A DNA stretch of 54,127 bases from NCBI RefSeq assembly GCF_013393325.1, contig NZ_QJRC01000085.1, forward strand, positions 5,559 through 59,685, given 5' to 3'. Within the stretch, counting starts at the first letter, position 1; each line of letters begins with the position of its first letter. Origin of the DNA: Pseudomonas hunanensis (lineage in GTDB: Bacteria; Pseudomonadota; Gammaproteobacteria; Pseudomonadales; Pseudomonadaceae). The notes beneath the pieces were generated by a model that had not been told where the DNA came from, ran no database searches, and saw nothing but the letters and a program-made list of their open reading frames with translations. Made by a program: the position numbers and the translations under genes. Shown piece by piece: positions 1 to 8,599 of the stretch.

Positions 1-61
1 GGGGGATAAGTCGATGTGTTTTTGGGTCAGGATGGTGAAACACAAAAACCCGTAAGAAGAA

Positions 62-90
62 CGGCGCTGCAGATGATATCTGCAGCGCCG
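62..90 (-). terminator. Perfect hairpin downstream of the RHS gene, probable terminator
   Basis: A perfect 13-bp stem (62-74 with 78-90) closes a 3-base loop 17 bases past the stop codon of the minus-strand RHS gene. Read on the minus strand, the stem is followed by a pyrimidine-rich stretch with a T5 run, so it is probably a rho-independent terminator, though the T tract is not immediate. It may also simply be a 3'-end stabilising hairpin. Confidence 0.6.
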
Positions 91-106
91 AACCTGTTGG
101 CGCTAG

Positions 107-3100
107 TTATTTTTGAAGCGTGTTAGCAAACGCCTGGGCAGCTTCTGGAGTAGCGAAGGAGTTAGTACGTGCCCCTCCTGGAATGGCTGATTTCACCCTA
201 GTCCCGGTGACCGCGAGAAGTCTGGAGCTACTAATTGGAGCCAAGGGAACACCCATGATGTCCGTTTGCTCCATCTTAACCGTGATCAATGAGCCACGTG
301 GTGATCTGCCGTAGTCAGGGGTTGGTTCAGGTGCGGCACGTTGTGGCAAAGCTGGAGCTGGAGGTGGATTACGATCCGCGCTCGATGAGCGCGCAGACGG
401 CTGATTTATGTCCGCTGGCAAATTGTCCTCTACTGGTGAAATGTCATCTGTTTGGGCCCCGTTGCTCCTTGTGCTGTTACGCCGTAGGCCCCCGTCGCCG
501 GCACCCCCAGCATCCCCCACTTCGGCAACGCTTTGCCTCCTGGCCGCAGCACGTTTGTCGAACCCTGCCTTGACCATCCCTGCCGTCAACGTCATCGTGC
601 CGATGATGGACAGTGACATAGACGCGATGCCCAATTTCTTTTTCTTTTCCGGGTCTTTCACAAACTCCGCGGCAACCTGTGTAGCCGCCGATGCAAGCGT
701 TGCGGTGATACCTACCGCCAGTACGCCAATGACGAGCGGGGTGGCGGCACCTGCGCTCATCACGGCAAAGCCAATGGTCAAGCCTATGTTCATTACCAAA
801 ACGCCAATGTTCAGCCAGAACTCAGCCCCGCGCTTCTGCTTCTCTTTCACCGGGTCATCGTTCGAGCCCCAGCCGCGGCTGTAATGCCCGGTAGGGTCCT
901 GCCACATGACCGGGTTGCCCAGGCAGTACACGTACGGGTTGATGCCCGCCAGTTCAGGGTCCAGGTTATCCGGGCTATGGAAGCGCATCAGGCTGGGGTT
1001 GTAGGCACGGTAGCCGCGCCCCAGCAGGTACCAGCCCAGTGCCTGCTCGCGCGCTTCGGCATTGAAGCCCAGCAGGCCCAGCAGCTTGCCTTCCTGCACC
1101 TCCCCATAGGCGCTGTAGTTGGCTTCATGCACCTCATCATTGGCCGCGCATTCGCCGATGACGCTGTTGTTGTTGCTGGCCATGTACAGGCGTGTCTCGT
1201 TGCTTTTGCCCGACTGTTGCAGCCCCAGCGGGGAGTCGCCTGCAAACAGGTACTCGGTGAGCAAGCCATCGCGCAAGGTGCTGCTGACCCGATAGCCCTC
1301 GTAACGCCGTTGCTCCTCGGCCTGCGCACCGTGGCGCACGCCCAGCAGTTGCCCGTGGCCGTCATAGCGGAAGTTGGCCAGGGCCGTGCCGCCCGGTGCC
1401 GCAGCGCTGGCCAGTTGGCCGGTATCCTCGTCGTACACCAGGCGGTTGCCCTGCTCGTCCTTGAGCATGTTGCCATCGGCGTCGTAATCGTCCTCGCTGA
1501 ACTTCACCAAAGCGGGGTAATCGGCTGTCAGCGTATGGCTTACGCTTTTCAGCTGGAACGGTGAATCTTCGAAGTATTCGTAGAACGCTTCGTCGACTTC
1601 GCCATCCGCGAACTCGCTGAGGCAAAAGTAGATATTGTCGTACGCGTCGAACTCAAACGCCTGGTTGGTGATTGCACGGCCCTTGCTGTTGGTAGGCAGC
1701 GCGCTGCCTTCACACCTGTGGTTGTACAAGCGGTCACGGTCATCGTAATCAAAGCGCTCCGTCAGCACCGCCGTACCGGCTTTGATCAGCGTGCGGCTGT
1801 GCAGCATGTTGTCGTCGCGCCACACTTGTTCGAGCGCGCGCTCATCGAGGGTGGTGTCAAGCCGGCTCAGCTTGAGGGTGCGCGACGTTTCCCGGCCGCG
1901 GTGGTCATAGGCCAGGGTGCACAGCAGTTTCTGCGGGTTGGCGGCCTCGGCGTTGTTGGTGGTCAGCGTGGTATGCAACAGGCCTGCACTGTTGTAAGTG
2001 AATACCGCTTGCAGCGTGCCTTGGGTGATCGAGTGCAGCCTGCCAAGTTCATCGTATTCGTATGCTTTTCGGCTGTTGTCGCTGTCGCTGCACGTCAGTA
2101 TGCGCCCTTGCAACGAATAGACGAAGTCGCGCGTGTAGACATCGCCCGATTGTTTGTCTGCCCAGCTTTCACTCAGCAGGTAACCCTGGTCGGTGTAGCT
2201 GTAGCTGCGTGTACCTTGCTCGTTCTGCGCTTCGGTAATGGCTGCGGAGGCCATGCTGTACTTGAAGCTGGAAGGCTTCTGGTTTTTCCCCGCTGTGATA
2301 CGTGTTGGCGCGGTGCCGACCGCCAGGTCGTACTCGTAGTTGAACGTGCGGCCAGAGCCCATGATTCGCTTCTCTGGCAGCAACTGTGAGCCGCTGTACT
2401 CGCGCGTTTCCTGGTGGGGGCCAACGGTCACTTTGACCAGGCGGTCGATATCGTCGAACTCGCGTCCACACACCGAACGCCCTTCATCGTTGCGTTGCGG
2501 GTGCAGCAGCAGGGTGGTCGCCAGTTCATCGGTGCTGTGGTGGGCAAACTCCCGGCTCAACGCCGAGCCGTCCGCGCGATCGGTGCGCTGCATGCGCCCC
2601 CAGATGTCGTACCTGTAACCGGTGGTGCGTTTGTGTTCGGCACGTGCGGTGTGCTTGCCGCTTGCCGGCACGCCGAAGGTATAGGTTTCTGCGACGCTGC
2701 GGCCAAAGCCGTCATAGCTGTAGGCGCGTGTCGATGCCGAGGCACCGTGCTCATCCAGCGTTTGCACCTGTTCTGGTTTGTCGAAGCGATTGAAGGAGGT
2801 GGTGCTCTGGCTATTTCGCACACCGGGTTGGTCCGGGTACTCCTCCCAGGTGGTGACGATATCCCCCTCGGCGCCGAACGGGGAGCGGTCGGTGAACACG
2901 GTCACCCCGTCCGGGCGCACGGTAGCGCAACGGTTACCCCAGTTGTCGTATCGATGCTGGCTGGTCAAGGCCAGTTCGCGGTCGGGCAGTTGGTCGTAGG
3001 TGGTTTCGTTTTCCAGCTGGCCGAAGGCGTTGTAAGCGGCGGAATAAACCTGATACGTCTGTTGTTGCCTGGCCTTCGAGGCCACCGCCTCGCATACCCG

Positions 3101-5176
3101 CTCTTCCTTGATGATGCGGTTGAGGCCGTCGAACAACACGCGGCTGATTACGCCCAGGTTGTCTTCGGTTTCCTGAAGGTTCTGCTCAGCCGACACGGCA
3201 TAGCGATAGCGGACAGTGGCGCGCTTTTCGTCATCGTCCGGTGCGGAGGTTTCGCTGGTCAGCCGATTGCTTGTGTCATAGCTGAAGCGCGTGACCGTGT
3301 CGTGAATGTCGAGGTTTTCCAGCACCTGGCCTGTCAGCGGATGCTGGCTCTGTTTAGAAACCTTCTGGCTCAGGTTATGCCCGATGGTCGTCTGGGTGGT
3401 CTGCAGGACATCGCCCAGCGCCTTGTGCGAGGAGAGGCTGAACTTCCACTCAAGCGTTGTGGTGGTGTCGGCCAGCACTTTACCCAGCTTCGTCCCATCA
3501 TGCTCGGCATGCAGTGTAGTTTCACGTTTGCTCATGCGGCCGTGGTAGTGAGCATTGCTGGGGCTGCTGAGGTAGGTCCGTTTGACCGTGCTAAGGGCGC
3601 GCAGGGCCTGCGGGTTGGCGGCGTCCGTCAGCACTTCCTGTTCGATGGCCAGCCATGTCGAGGCGATTTCGCCGTGTTCGGGCAGGTCGATGCGACCCTG
3701 CAGGGTCCCCAGCGCACAATAGGTAAAATCGGTGCGTAGCACGGTGGCGCCTTCTACCACGTTGGCAAGCGTGCTCGGGTAGACCGTCTGGCTTTTTACA
3801 TGCTTCTTGAAGCCGTTCGGATCAGCGGGGCATTTGCCAGGTTCGCCGTTGGCGTCGTAGTACTCCAGCACGGTGTACCCGCCATCCTGCTGAATTTCCT
3901 TGGTGAGGTTACCCTCTCGATCGTATTCGGTGGTGATGGTTTCAAAGCGCTTTTTGTTGGCATCGTCCTCCATTTCCCAAGAGGTCGTTACCGTATTCGC
4001 CATCAGGTAAATGGGCGGCTGTTTGCTGAAGGGGTCGCCCAACTCGCCGTGATAGACGATTTGGGTTCGGGTGACCTGTTTGCCCTGAGCGCGGGTTTCC
4101 TGGGTGCTGCGGTGGAAGCGGTCGTAGTGGGTGGTGACGGTGCGGTCAGCCTGGCCCGGGCAACGCTGGGTGGTCTTGCACCAATAGCTGTAGCCTGGGT
4201 CGACAACGTCGTACAAATTGTCGCGCCCGCTGTTGCGCCAGGTAATGGTGCTGCCATTACCCATGAAGTTTTCAGTGGAGTAGTCATAGTCCGTGCGCAT
4301 TTCCGGCTGGCCTTGCCCTGGCTGAACGCGATGGCGTTTGACCCGTGGCAGCTTCTTGTCGACGCCCGGCAATGCATGGCCAGGATCCCCGTCGATGCCG
4401 TATTCGATGTGCTCTACAGCGCCTGTGGGCGAGACCACTTTGGTCACGCAGGTCTGCCCATGCACGGTCTGGTAGTCGAATTGCCACTGAGTCTGGTCGG
4501 GCAGTACCACATTCTGCAGTTGTCGCCCCTTGAACTTCAGTACCTGGCTGGCTTGCACATCAGCGGCGCCAGGGTACAGGGTGAACTCAGTCGTGCCGCC
4601 GTAGGCGACCTGCAGCAACAGGCGGCCTTTACCTGCGCCATCGGGATGCCCGCTGTGTACGTGCGTCAAGCAAAACCAACCCGGGGTAACCGAGTTGCTT
4701 GCGTAGGTGAGTTCGAGCCAGTGCCCGGACGGTGCGTAGATGCGTGTCGGCAAGGCCGCACGCTGTGCGCCCGCGCCCATCTCTTCGAGTATTTCGACCA
4801 CGCCGCTACGGTGCACGACGCGGAAGCGCCCTTCGCCATCCTTGTGGAAGTGGAAGGTATCGAGTTTTTTCTCGCTGATGCTCTCGATGCCGTCCACGGT
4901 GAACTGTTCGCCGGTAAACAGCGACAGGGCGCCACCGCCTTCAGGGTAGGCATGCTCGACAAAGCGGGAAAGGTTCAAATCCCATCCTTCGCCATACCCG
5001 ACATCGCCCGCGGCCATTGAGTTGTAGGCCAGGTTTAGCGAGAAACTGGCACCGGCGCCGCTGTCGGCAACCAGTTCACGCATCGCGATGCTCAGCCCAT
5101 ATTGGCCGGTACGTGGGTCGACACGCTTTTCGACGGCGAAGTTATTGGCATTGGAGTGCGCGGCCATGCTGCTCAT
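107..5176 (-). CDS. RHS/YD-repeat protein with complete core and variable C-terminal tip
   Basis: A 1689-aa RHS-family protein. RHS proteins form a beta-barrel cocoon around a C-terminal effector, often released by self-cleavage at the core. The N-terminus has the VDPRTGQYGLSI motif (about residues 18-30), followed by many YD repeats such as YDSxGRL. The conserved core ends at about residue 1431 with NPYVYCLGNPV and DPTGH. The remaining 258 residues are the tip. They hold two glycine/alanine-rich hydrophobic stretches, then a Pro/Ser/Arg-rich linker and a short end; I do not recognise a catalytic fold. No Sec signal is present. The start at 5176 was chosen because its ATG overlaps the upstream stop as ATGA; the open frame continues upstream inside the neighbour. 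Translation is therefore probably coupled to the secreted protein at 5173-6408. An immunity gene, if any, would lie beyond the window start. Confidence 0.88.
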   Translation of the reverse strand: MSSMAAHSNANNFAVEKRVDPRTGQYGLSIAMRELVADSGAGASFSLNLAYNSMAAGDVGYGEGWDLNLSRFVEHAYPEGGGALSLFTGEQFTVDGIESISEKKLDTFHFHKDGEGRFRVVHRSGVVEILEEMGAGAQRAALPTRIYAPSGHWLELTYASNSVTPGWFCLTHVHSGHPDGAGKGRLLLQVAYGGTTEFTLYPGAADVQASQVLKFKGRQLQNVVLPDQTQWQFDYQTVHGQTCVTKVVSPTGAVEHIEYGIDGDPGHALPGVDKKLPRVKRHRVQPGQGQPEMRTDYDYSTENFMGNGSTITWRNSGRDNLYDVVDPGYSYWCKTTQRCPGQADRTVTTHYDRFHRSTQETRAQGKQVTRTQIVYHGELGDPFSKQPPIYLMANTVTTSWEMEDDANKKRFETITTEYDREGNLTKEIQQDGGYTVLEYYDANGEPGKCPADPNGFKKHVKSQTVYPSTLANVVEGATVLRTDFTYCALGTLQGRIDLPEHGEIASTWLAIEQEVLTDAANPQALRALSTVKRTYLSSPSNAHYHGRMSKRETTLHAEHDGTKLGKVLADTTTTLEWKFSLSSHKALGDVLQTTQTTIGHNLSQKVSKQSQHPLTGQVLENLDIHDTVTRFSYDTSNRLTSETSAPDDDEKRATVRYRYAVSAEQNLQETEDNLGVISRVLFDGLNRIIKEERVCEAVASKARQQQTYQVYSAAYNAFGQLENETTYDQLPDRELALTSQHRYDNWGNRCATVRPDGVTVFTDRSPFGAEGDIVTTWEEYPDQPGVRNSQSTTSFNRFDKPEQVQTLDEHGASASTRAYSYDGFGRSVAETYTFGVPASGKHTARAEHKRTTGYRYDIWGRMQRTDRADGSALSREFAHHSTDELATTLLLHPQRNDEGRSVCGREFDDIDRLVKVTVGPHQETREYSGSQLLPEKRIMGSGRTFNYEYDLAVGTAPTRITAGKNQKPSSFKYSMASAAITEAQNEQGTRSYSYTDQGYLLSESWADKQSGDVYTRDFVYSLQGRILTCSDSDNSRKAYEYDELGRLHSITQGTLQAVFTYNSAGLLHTTLTTNNAEAANPQKLLCTLAYDHRGRETSRTLKLSRLDTTLDERALEQVWRDDNMLHSRTLIKAGTAVLTERFDYDDRDRLYNHRCEGSALPTNSKGRAITNQAFEFDAYDNIYFCLSEFADGEVDEAFYEYFEDSPFQLKSVSHTLTADYPALVKFSEDDYDADGNMLKDEQGNRLVYDEDTGQLASAAAPGGTALANFRYDGHGQLLGVRHGAQAEEQRRYEGYRVSSTLRDGLLTEYLFAGDSPLGLQQSGKSNETRLYMASNNNSVIGECAANDEVHEANYSAYGEVQEGKLLGLLGFNAEAREQALGWYLLGRGYRAYNPSLMRFHSPDNLDPELAGINPYVYCLGNPVMWQDPTGHYSRGWGSNDDPVKEKQKRGAEFWLNIGVLVMNIGLTIGFAVMSAGAATPLVIGVLAVGITATLASAATQVAAEFVKDPEKKKKLGIASMSLSIIGTMTLTAGMVKAGFDKRAAARRQSVAEVGDAGGAGDGGLRRNSTRSNGAQTDDISPVEDNLPADINQPSARSSSADRNPPPAPALPQRAAPEPTPDYGRSPRGSLITVKMEQTDIMGVPLAPISSSRLLAVTGTRVKSAIPGGARTNSFATPEAAQAFANTLQK

Positions 5177-6408
5177 GGGGTCACCTGCGTTGTCGGGTTG
5201 GTTGGGTAGAACAGCTGGCCGCAGCGGTATTTGGTAGGGCCATTTTCGTCGGACTTGTGCGCGCGGCCGATCATGACTTTGCCAAGGCCACAGGTGAAAT
5301 CGGAATTTGACTCCTTGACTTCCTTCTCCCAATCACCGGGTACGACGATCATTTTGTTTTCGACAGCTTCCGTGTCTTTGTAAAGCGTGGCGCAGCGGTA
5401 GGTGGTGTACCCAGTTTCATCGCCTTTATGGCCGCGCCCGACCATCACGCTGTCCGTCGGGCACGTGAAGTAAATGGGGTCGACCTTATCTTTGTTGTAA
5501 GTAACGGCTTCTGTACAGCTTTTGTCGGGCTGTTTTTCGCTCGTGCTTTCAGGTTTGCGCCTGCCACATTCAGAGATCCTGGCGGCGGTATAATCCTGTT
5601 TAATCACAATCTTCACCTTCCCATCGCCTTTCACGGTCTGGCAGGTGTATTTCGTCCAGTCATCTTTATGATCACCGTGTTCATCGCCACTGTGCGCACG
5701 GCCGACCATGACTTCGTCGCTTGCGCAATCAAACTCGTGGTCGTGTTCTTTTTCTATCGTGGTGGTCGTCTTTTCGCCCAAGGGCACAGGCGTGAGTGTT
5801 GGTGTGTTGGAGTCTTCGGAAATGTTTATTTGCAGGCAACTCAGTTTCCTAGTGATTCTTCCTGCGTCATTGTGGGTTTTGGCGGCCAGTTTGAAACCGA
5901 CAGGTTTTTCGCCGGCATCGTTGGTGTAGTCAATGTATTTGCCTACCTCGAACTCTGCCAGGCGGTCAATGCCAATTTCAGGGAGTTGCGAGGGATTGCG
6001 CGTCGTCTCTAGTCGGATAACGAAGCTTTTGTTATCTTCGGGGTCGTCCTCTGTGTAAAACGTATCGTCTAATTTCGTGTCGCACAACCAATCATCGGTC
6101 AGCAGGATTTCTGCGGAGGAGGGAATATCGTGCATCACGATATCGCTGGGCTTGATGTCATAGCAATTACCCACGCCTATCCCCCCGCGCTCCGCCACGG
6201 AGAGTTTTAATGTTTTTCCTGCACCGGCTGGGGGGATATCCACGGTGCAACGGCGTTCCCCAAAGTCTCCGGTTGGCGCTGAAATCAGGGTAATTGTACC
6301 TGCGCTGGCATAGGGGGTAATTAAGCCACAAAAAATGAACGTTAACGTCAAGAGAAGAGGCGGGGATGGGGCGCGGTGGGTACGGCTTCCCCGTGTTGTA
6401 TTTATCAT
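5173..6408 (-). CDS. Secreted protein with triplicated cysteine-bounded VMVGR-H-GDE motif
   Basis: A 411-aa protein of unrecognised family. The N-terminus is basic, then hydrophobic, then ends in a YASA signal-peptidase-type site at about residue 36, so export by Sec is likely. The C-terminal half carries three copies of one motif, C-x4-5-VM(V/I)GR-x-H-x2-DE-x-G followed by (T)xYxC, at about residues 228-256, 315-340 and 372-396. Each copy begins and ends with cysteine, which suggests a disulfide-closed loop. The middle holds further cysteines. ATG at 6406-6408 is preferred over an in-frame TTG at 6435 because GGAG lies 7 bases upstream of it. The stop overlaps the start of the RHS gene (ATGA), so the two form an operon. 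Function is unknown; a binding or delivery partner of the RHS protein is an inference only. Confidence 0.78.
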   Translation of the reverse strand: MINTTRGSRTHRAPSPPLLLTLTFIFCGLITPYASAGTITLISAPTGDFGERRCTVDIPPAGAGKTLKLSVAERGGIGVGNCYDIKPSDIVMHDIPSSAEILLTDDWLCDTKLDDTFYTEDDPEDNKSFVIRLETTRNPSQLPEIGIDRLAEFEVGKYIDYTNDAGEKPVGFKLAAKTHNDAGRITRKLSCLQINISEDSNTPTLTPVPLGEKTTTTIEKEHDHEFDCASDEVMVGRAHSGDEHGDHKDDWTKYTCQTVKGDGKVKIVIKQDYTAARISECGRRKPESTSEKQPDKSCTEAVTYNKDKVDPIYFTCPTDSVMVGRGHKGDETGYTTYRCATLYKDTEAVENKMIVVPGDWEKEVKESNSDFTCGLGKVMIGRAHKSDENGPTKYRCGQLFYPTNPTTQVTP

Positions 6409-6537
6409 GGTCGAACTCCGTTGTTTATTGATCAAGCTGCTGATTAGCAGGCCACTCCTCGCAGGGATGGCCCGGTAACGCTCAGGCTAAAACAGCTGGA
6501 TTCGGTTGGCACCTGGCATAAATAACAGGTAGGGCGC

Positions 6538-6583
6538 AGGCCCAGCCAAGACGTGCAGTGCCGCCGGGCACGGGCTTGGGCCT
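6538..6583. repeat. Imperfect inverted repeat in the divergent intergenic region, followed by T5
   Basis: In the 252-bp gap between the divergent genes at 6408 and 6661, aggcccagcc (6538-6547) pairs with ggcttgggcct (6573-6583) with one extra base, enclosing a smaller cgtgc/gcacg stem. A T5 run follows on the plus strand. It could be an attenuator-like leader hairpin for the plus-strand array, or a protein-binding palindrome. I see no convincing sigma-70 promoter nearby. Confidence 0.45.
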
Positions 6584-6660
6584 AGTATTTTTGCCAGTGG
6601 TCGAGCACCGGTTGCAGGCGTAAAACTTGGTTCCGGTAAGCCTGATATGGAGTAAGAACA

Positions 6661-8472
6661 ATGATTTCAAAAGCGGAAAACCGCGCGATCGACAGCGTGG
6701 GGGGGGGCGCAACTTTCATCCATCCCAAGCCGGTCATTGAAGGGTTGACGCAGAGCCTTGAAGTGGACCTGGACCGCTTGGGTAGCGACAGCCTCAGCGC
6801 CGTTATTCGAGGGGCAGGGCTGAGTCACGGAGACCTTGTTTACTCCAATTGGTTAGGGGTGGATCGGGAGGGTGTCCCATTTGACTTGGTCAGGGAGGTC
6901 ACCCTGGTACAAGACCCGGATAATGTAGTTTTACAGATAGACAATCGGACCGTGACGAATGCCAGTGGCGGTTATGCGTTCCTGTCGTACCAAGTTAATG
7001 ATGTGACAGCGCCAGAGTCCATGCGGCAGTTTTGTTATGTGGGTGTGCGTGGCCCCGGTAGATTGCCGGTGGTGCAGGTACTGCAATCGCACGGTTTGAA
7101 GATCAATAAGGATGAGTTGCAGCAGCATGCCCACGTGGTGACGGCTGCTTACCAGGCCATTCAGTATGGTGATCAGGTTACATTGACAGTTCGACGCTTC
7201 AGAAGTACGGGGTTGGAGTTGCCAAAGCTGGAAAAGTCATTGCGCCCGGAACAGAAGTTCAACGGTGAGCCGCTGGAATGGTTGATACCCAAATCGGACC
7301 TGAATGCAGTCGATGTGGATGGGCGTCTTGAAATGAGTTATACCGTTAAACTCAAGGACGGTCGCGAACTTACACCCTCGCGTACGCAAACGTTCTTGAT
7401 CAGCGACGCAGTGGACACGGGTACATTATTGCCCGCACCTGAGGTGGGCAATGGTGGTGGTAGCGAAATTGATCCTGGCAACTACCCAGACGGTTTACCG
7501 ATTATCATCGACGGTTATCCGCAGCCTGCCGTAGGTGACTATTTGCTGCTGGCCTGGGTGTTGCCGTCGGGCGAAGCCAGCGTGCAAGTTATTCGTCTGG
7601 ATGAAAGCAGCCTGGTCGCCGGGCGATTTTCCCTGCTGATCGAACCGGCACTGTTACTTGCCAGCCTGGGGGCAGTACAGGTTTTTTACCAGTACGCGCG
7701 TGAAGGCGCCTCGTTGACGTCACACGCAGTGCCACTGGACGTGACGGCGCCTCGCGCAGTGCCTCCCATGCCTACTGTCAGGGACAGCACAAATGCCGGT
7801 GCGGCAGATGAATATAATATCAATGCCTGGGATATCAGGAGAAATGGGGCCTACGTCCTCATCCCCAGCGAAGCCGATCTGCGCCCGGATGAACACGTTG
7901 AAGTGCACTGGCAAGGCGACCCGAACGGTGGCCGAACAATCATTCAATACCCAGATGCGGAAGGCCCGTTGGTATTCAACGTGCCTGCCGAGTTTGTCCC
8001 GGCCAATATGGGTGTCACGCCGTCCAAGCGGTTCGAAGTTTTTTATCGGATAGTGGAAACGAATACAGGGCTTCATTGGGATAGTAAAGCGGTGAAGTTG
8101 CTGGTGTTGCCGGTGGATGAAACACGGTATGAACGTATTGATTGCCCGGATGCAAACGCCGATGAAGAGCTGGTGTTGGTGCCCGCGGGTGGCAGGCTGA
8201 AGTTGGAACCCTGGTTATTTATCAAGAAAGACCAGCTACTGAGCATTCACCTTAGTGGTATAGGGGCTGGGTCGGTACCGGTAACGGAAGTGTTGCGCGA
8301 TCAGGTGCCGGTTACCGAGTTGCAGGTGAAAGAGGGTGTAGACGATTTACTGACTCATGAGCTGTTGAGCAAGCTACAGCCGGACCAAAAATTTTTGGTT
8401 TGGGCCAGTGTCAGTTTCGATGGCGTCCAATGGACGGACTTTCCGAAACTAGACCTGACGCTCAAGGTATGA
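6661..8472 (+). CDS. Large beta-rich protein with Ig-like repeats, first of three paralogues; contains G9 tract
   Basis: A 603-aa protein of no recognised family. It reads as a chain of beta-strand-rich, Ig-like units of roughly 110 residues, each with a pattern of alternating hydrophobics around Trp and a Val/Leu-rich closing strand. Its last 100 residues align by eye with the end of the 487-aa protein at 20167-21630; both finish with VSFD, then a Trp, then a short LDL-type strand. No signal peptide or membrane segment is visible. The ATG has GGAG 8 bases upstream. A run of nine Gs (6699-6707) lies at codons 13-15, so a one-base slip would stop translation early. It heads the plus-strand array; a surface or RHS-associated role is inferred only from its neighbours. 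Confidence 0.75.
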   Translation: MISKAENRAIDSVGGGATFIHPKPVIEGLTQSLEVDLDRLGSDSLSAVIRGAGLSHGDLVYSNWLGVDREGVPFDLVREVTLVQDPDNVVLQIDNRTVTNASGGYAFLSYQVNDVTAPESMRQFCYVGVRGPGRLPVVQVLQSHGLKINKDELQQHAHVVTAAYQAIQYGDQVTLTVRRFRSTGLELPKLEKSLRPEQKFNGEPLEWLIPKSDLNAVDVDGRLEMSYTVKLKDGRELTPSRTQTFLISDAVDTGTLLPAPEVGNGGGSEIDPGNYPDGLPIIIDGYPQPAVGDYLLLAWVLPSGEASVQVIRLDESSLVAGRFSLLIEPALLLASLGAVQVFYQYAREGASLTSHAVPLDVTAPRAVPPMPTVRDSTNAGAADEYNINAWDIRRNGAYVLIPSEADLRPDEHVEVHWQGDPNGGRTIIQYPDAEGPLVFNVPAEFVPANMGVTPSKRFEVFYRIVETNTGLHWDSKAVKLLVLPVDETRYERIDCPDANADEELVLVPAGGRLKLEPWLFIKKDQLLSIHLSGIGAGSVPVTEVLRDQVPVTELQVKEGVDDLLTHELLSKLQPDQKFLVWASVSFDGVQWTDFPKLDLTLKV

Positions 8473-8599
8473 AGGTGAGCGTTGTCGGGATGCGCTCGGT
8501 TATTTGCCGTGTTGAAACAGTGAAGGAACGGCCACTTAAAGCGGGCCGCTTGAATTTATTTGCAGGGCTGAACAGGCTCGATGAAGCGAGGGATTGGTC

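Noticed and set aside
2414..3739. 441-codon plus-strand frame inside the RHS gene
   Set aside because: The minus-strand RHS frame explains this DNA by YD repeats; the plus frame has no recognisable feature.
5177..5332. N-terminal extension of the RHS protein at 107-5176
   Set aside because: These codons lie inside the secreted-protein gene, and the ATGA overlap gives a better start.
6409..6435. TTG start for the secreted Cys-motif protein
   Set aside because: ATG at 6408 has a GGAG at good spacing and gives a normal signal peptide.
6505..6525. Sigma-54-like TGGCAC motif upstream of the 603-aa gene
   Set aside because: The -12 half (TTGC) is missing at the required spacing.
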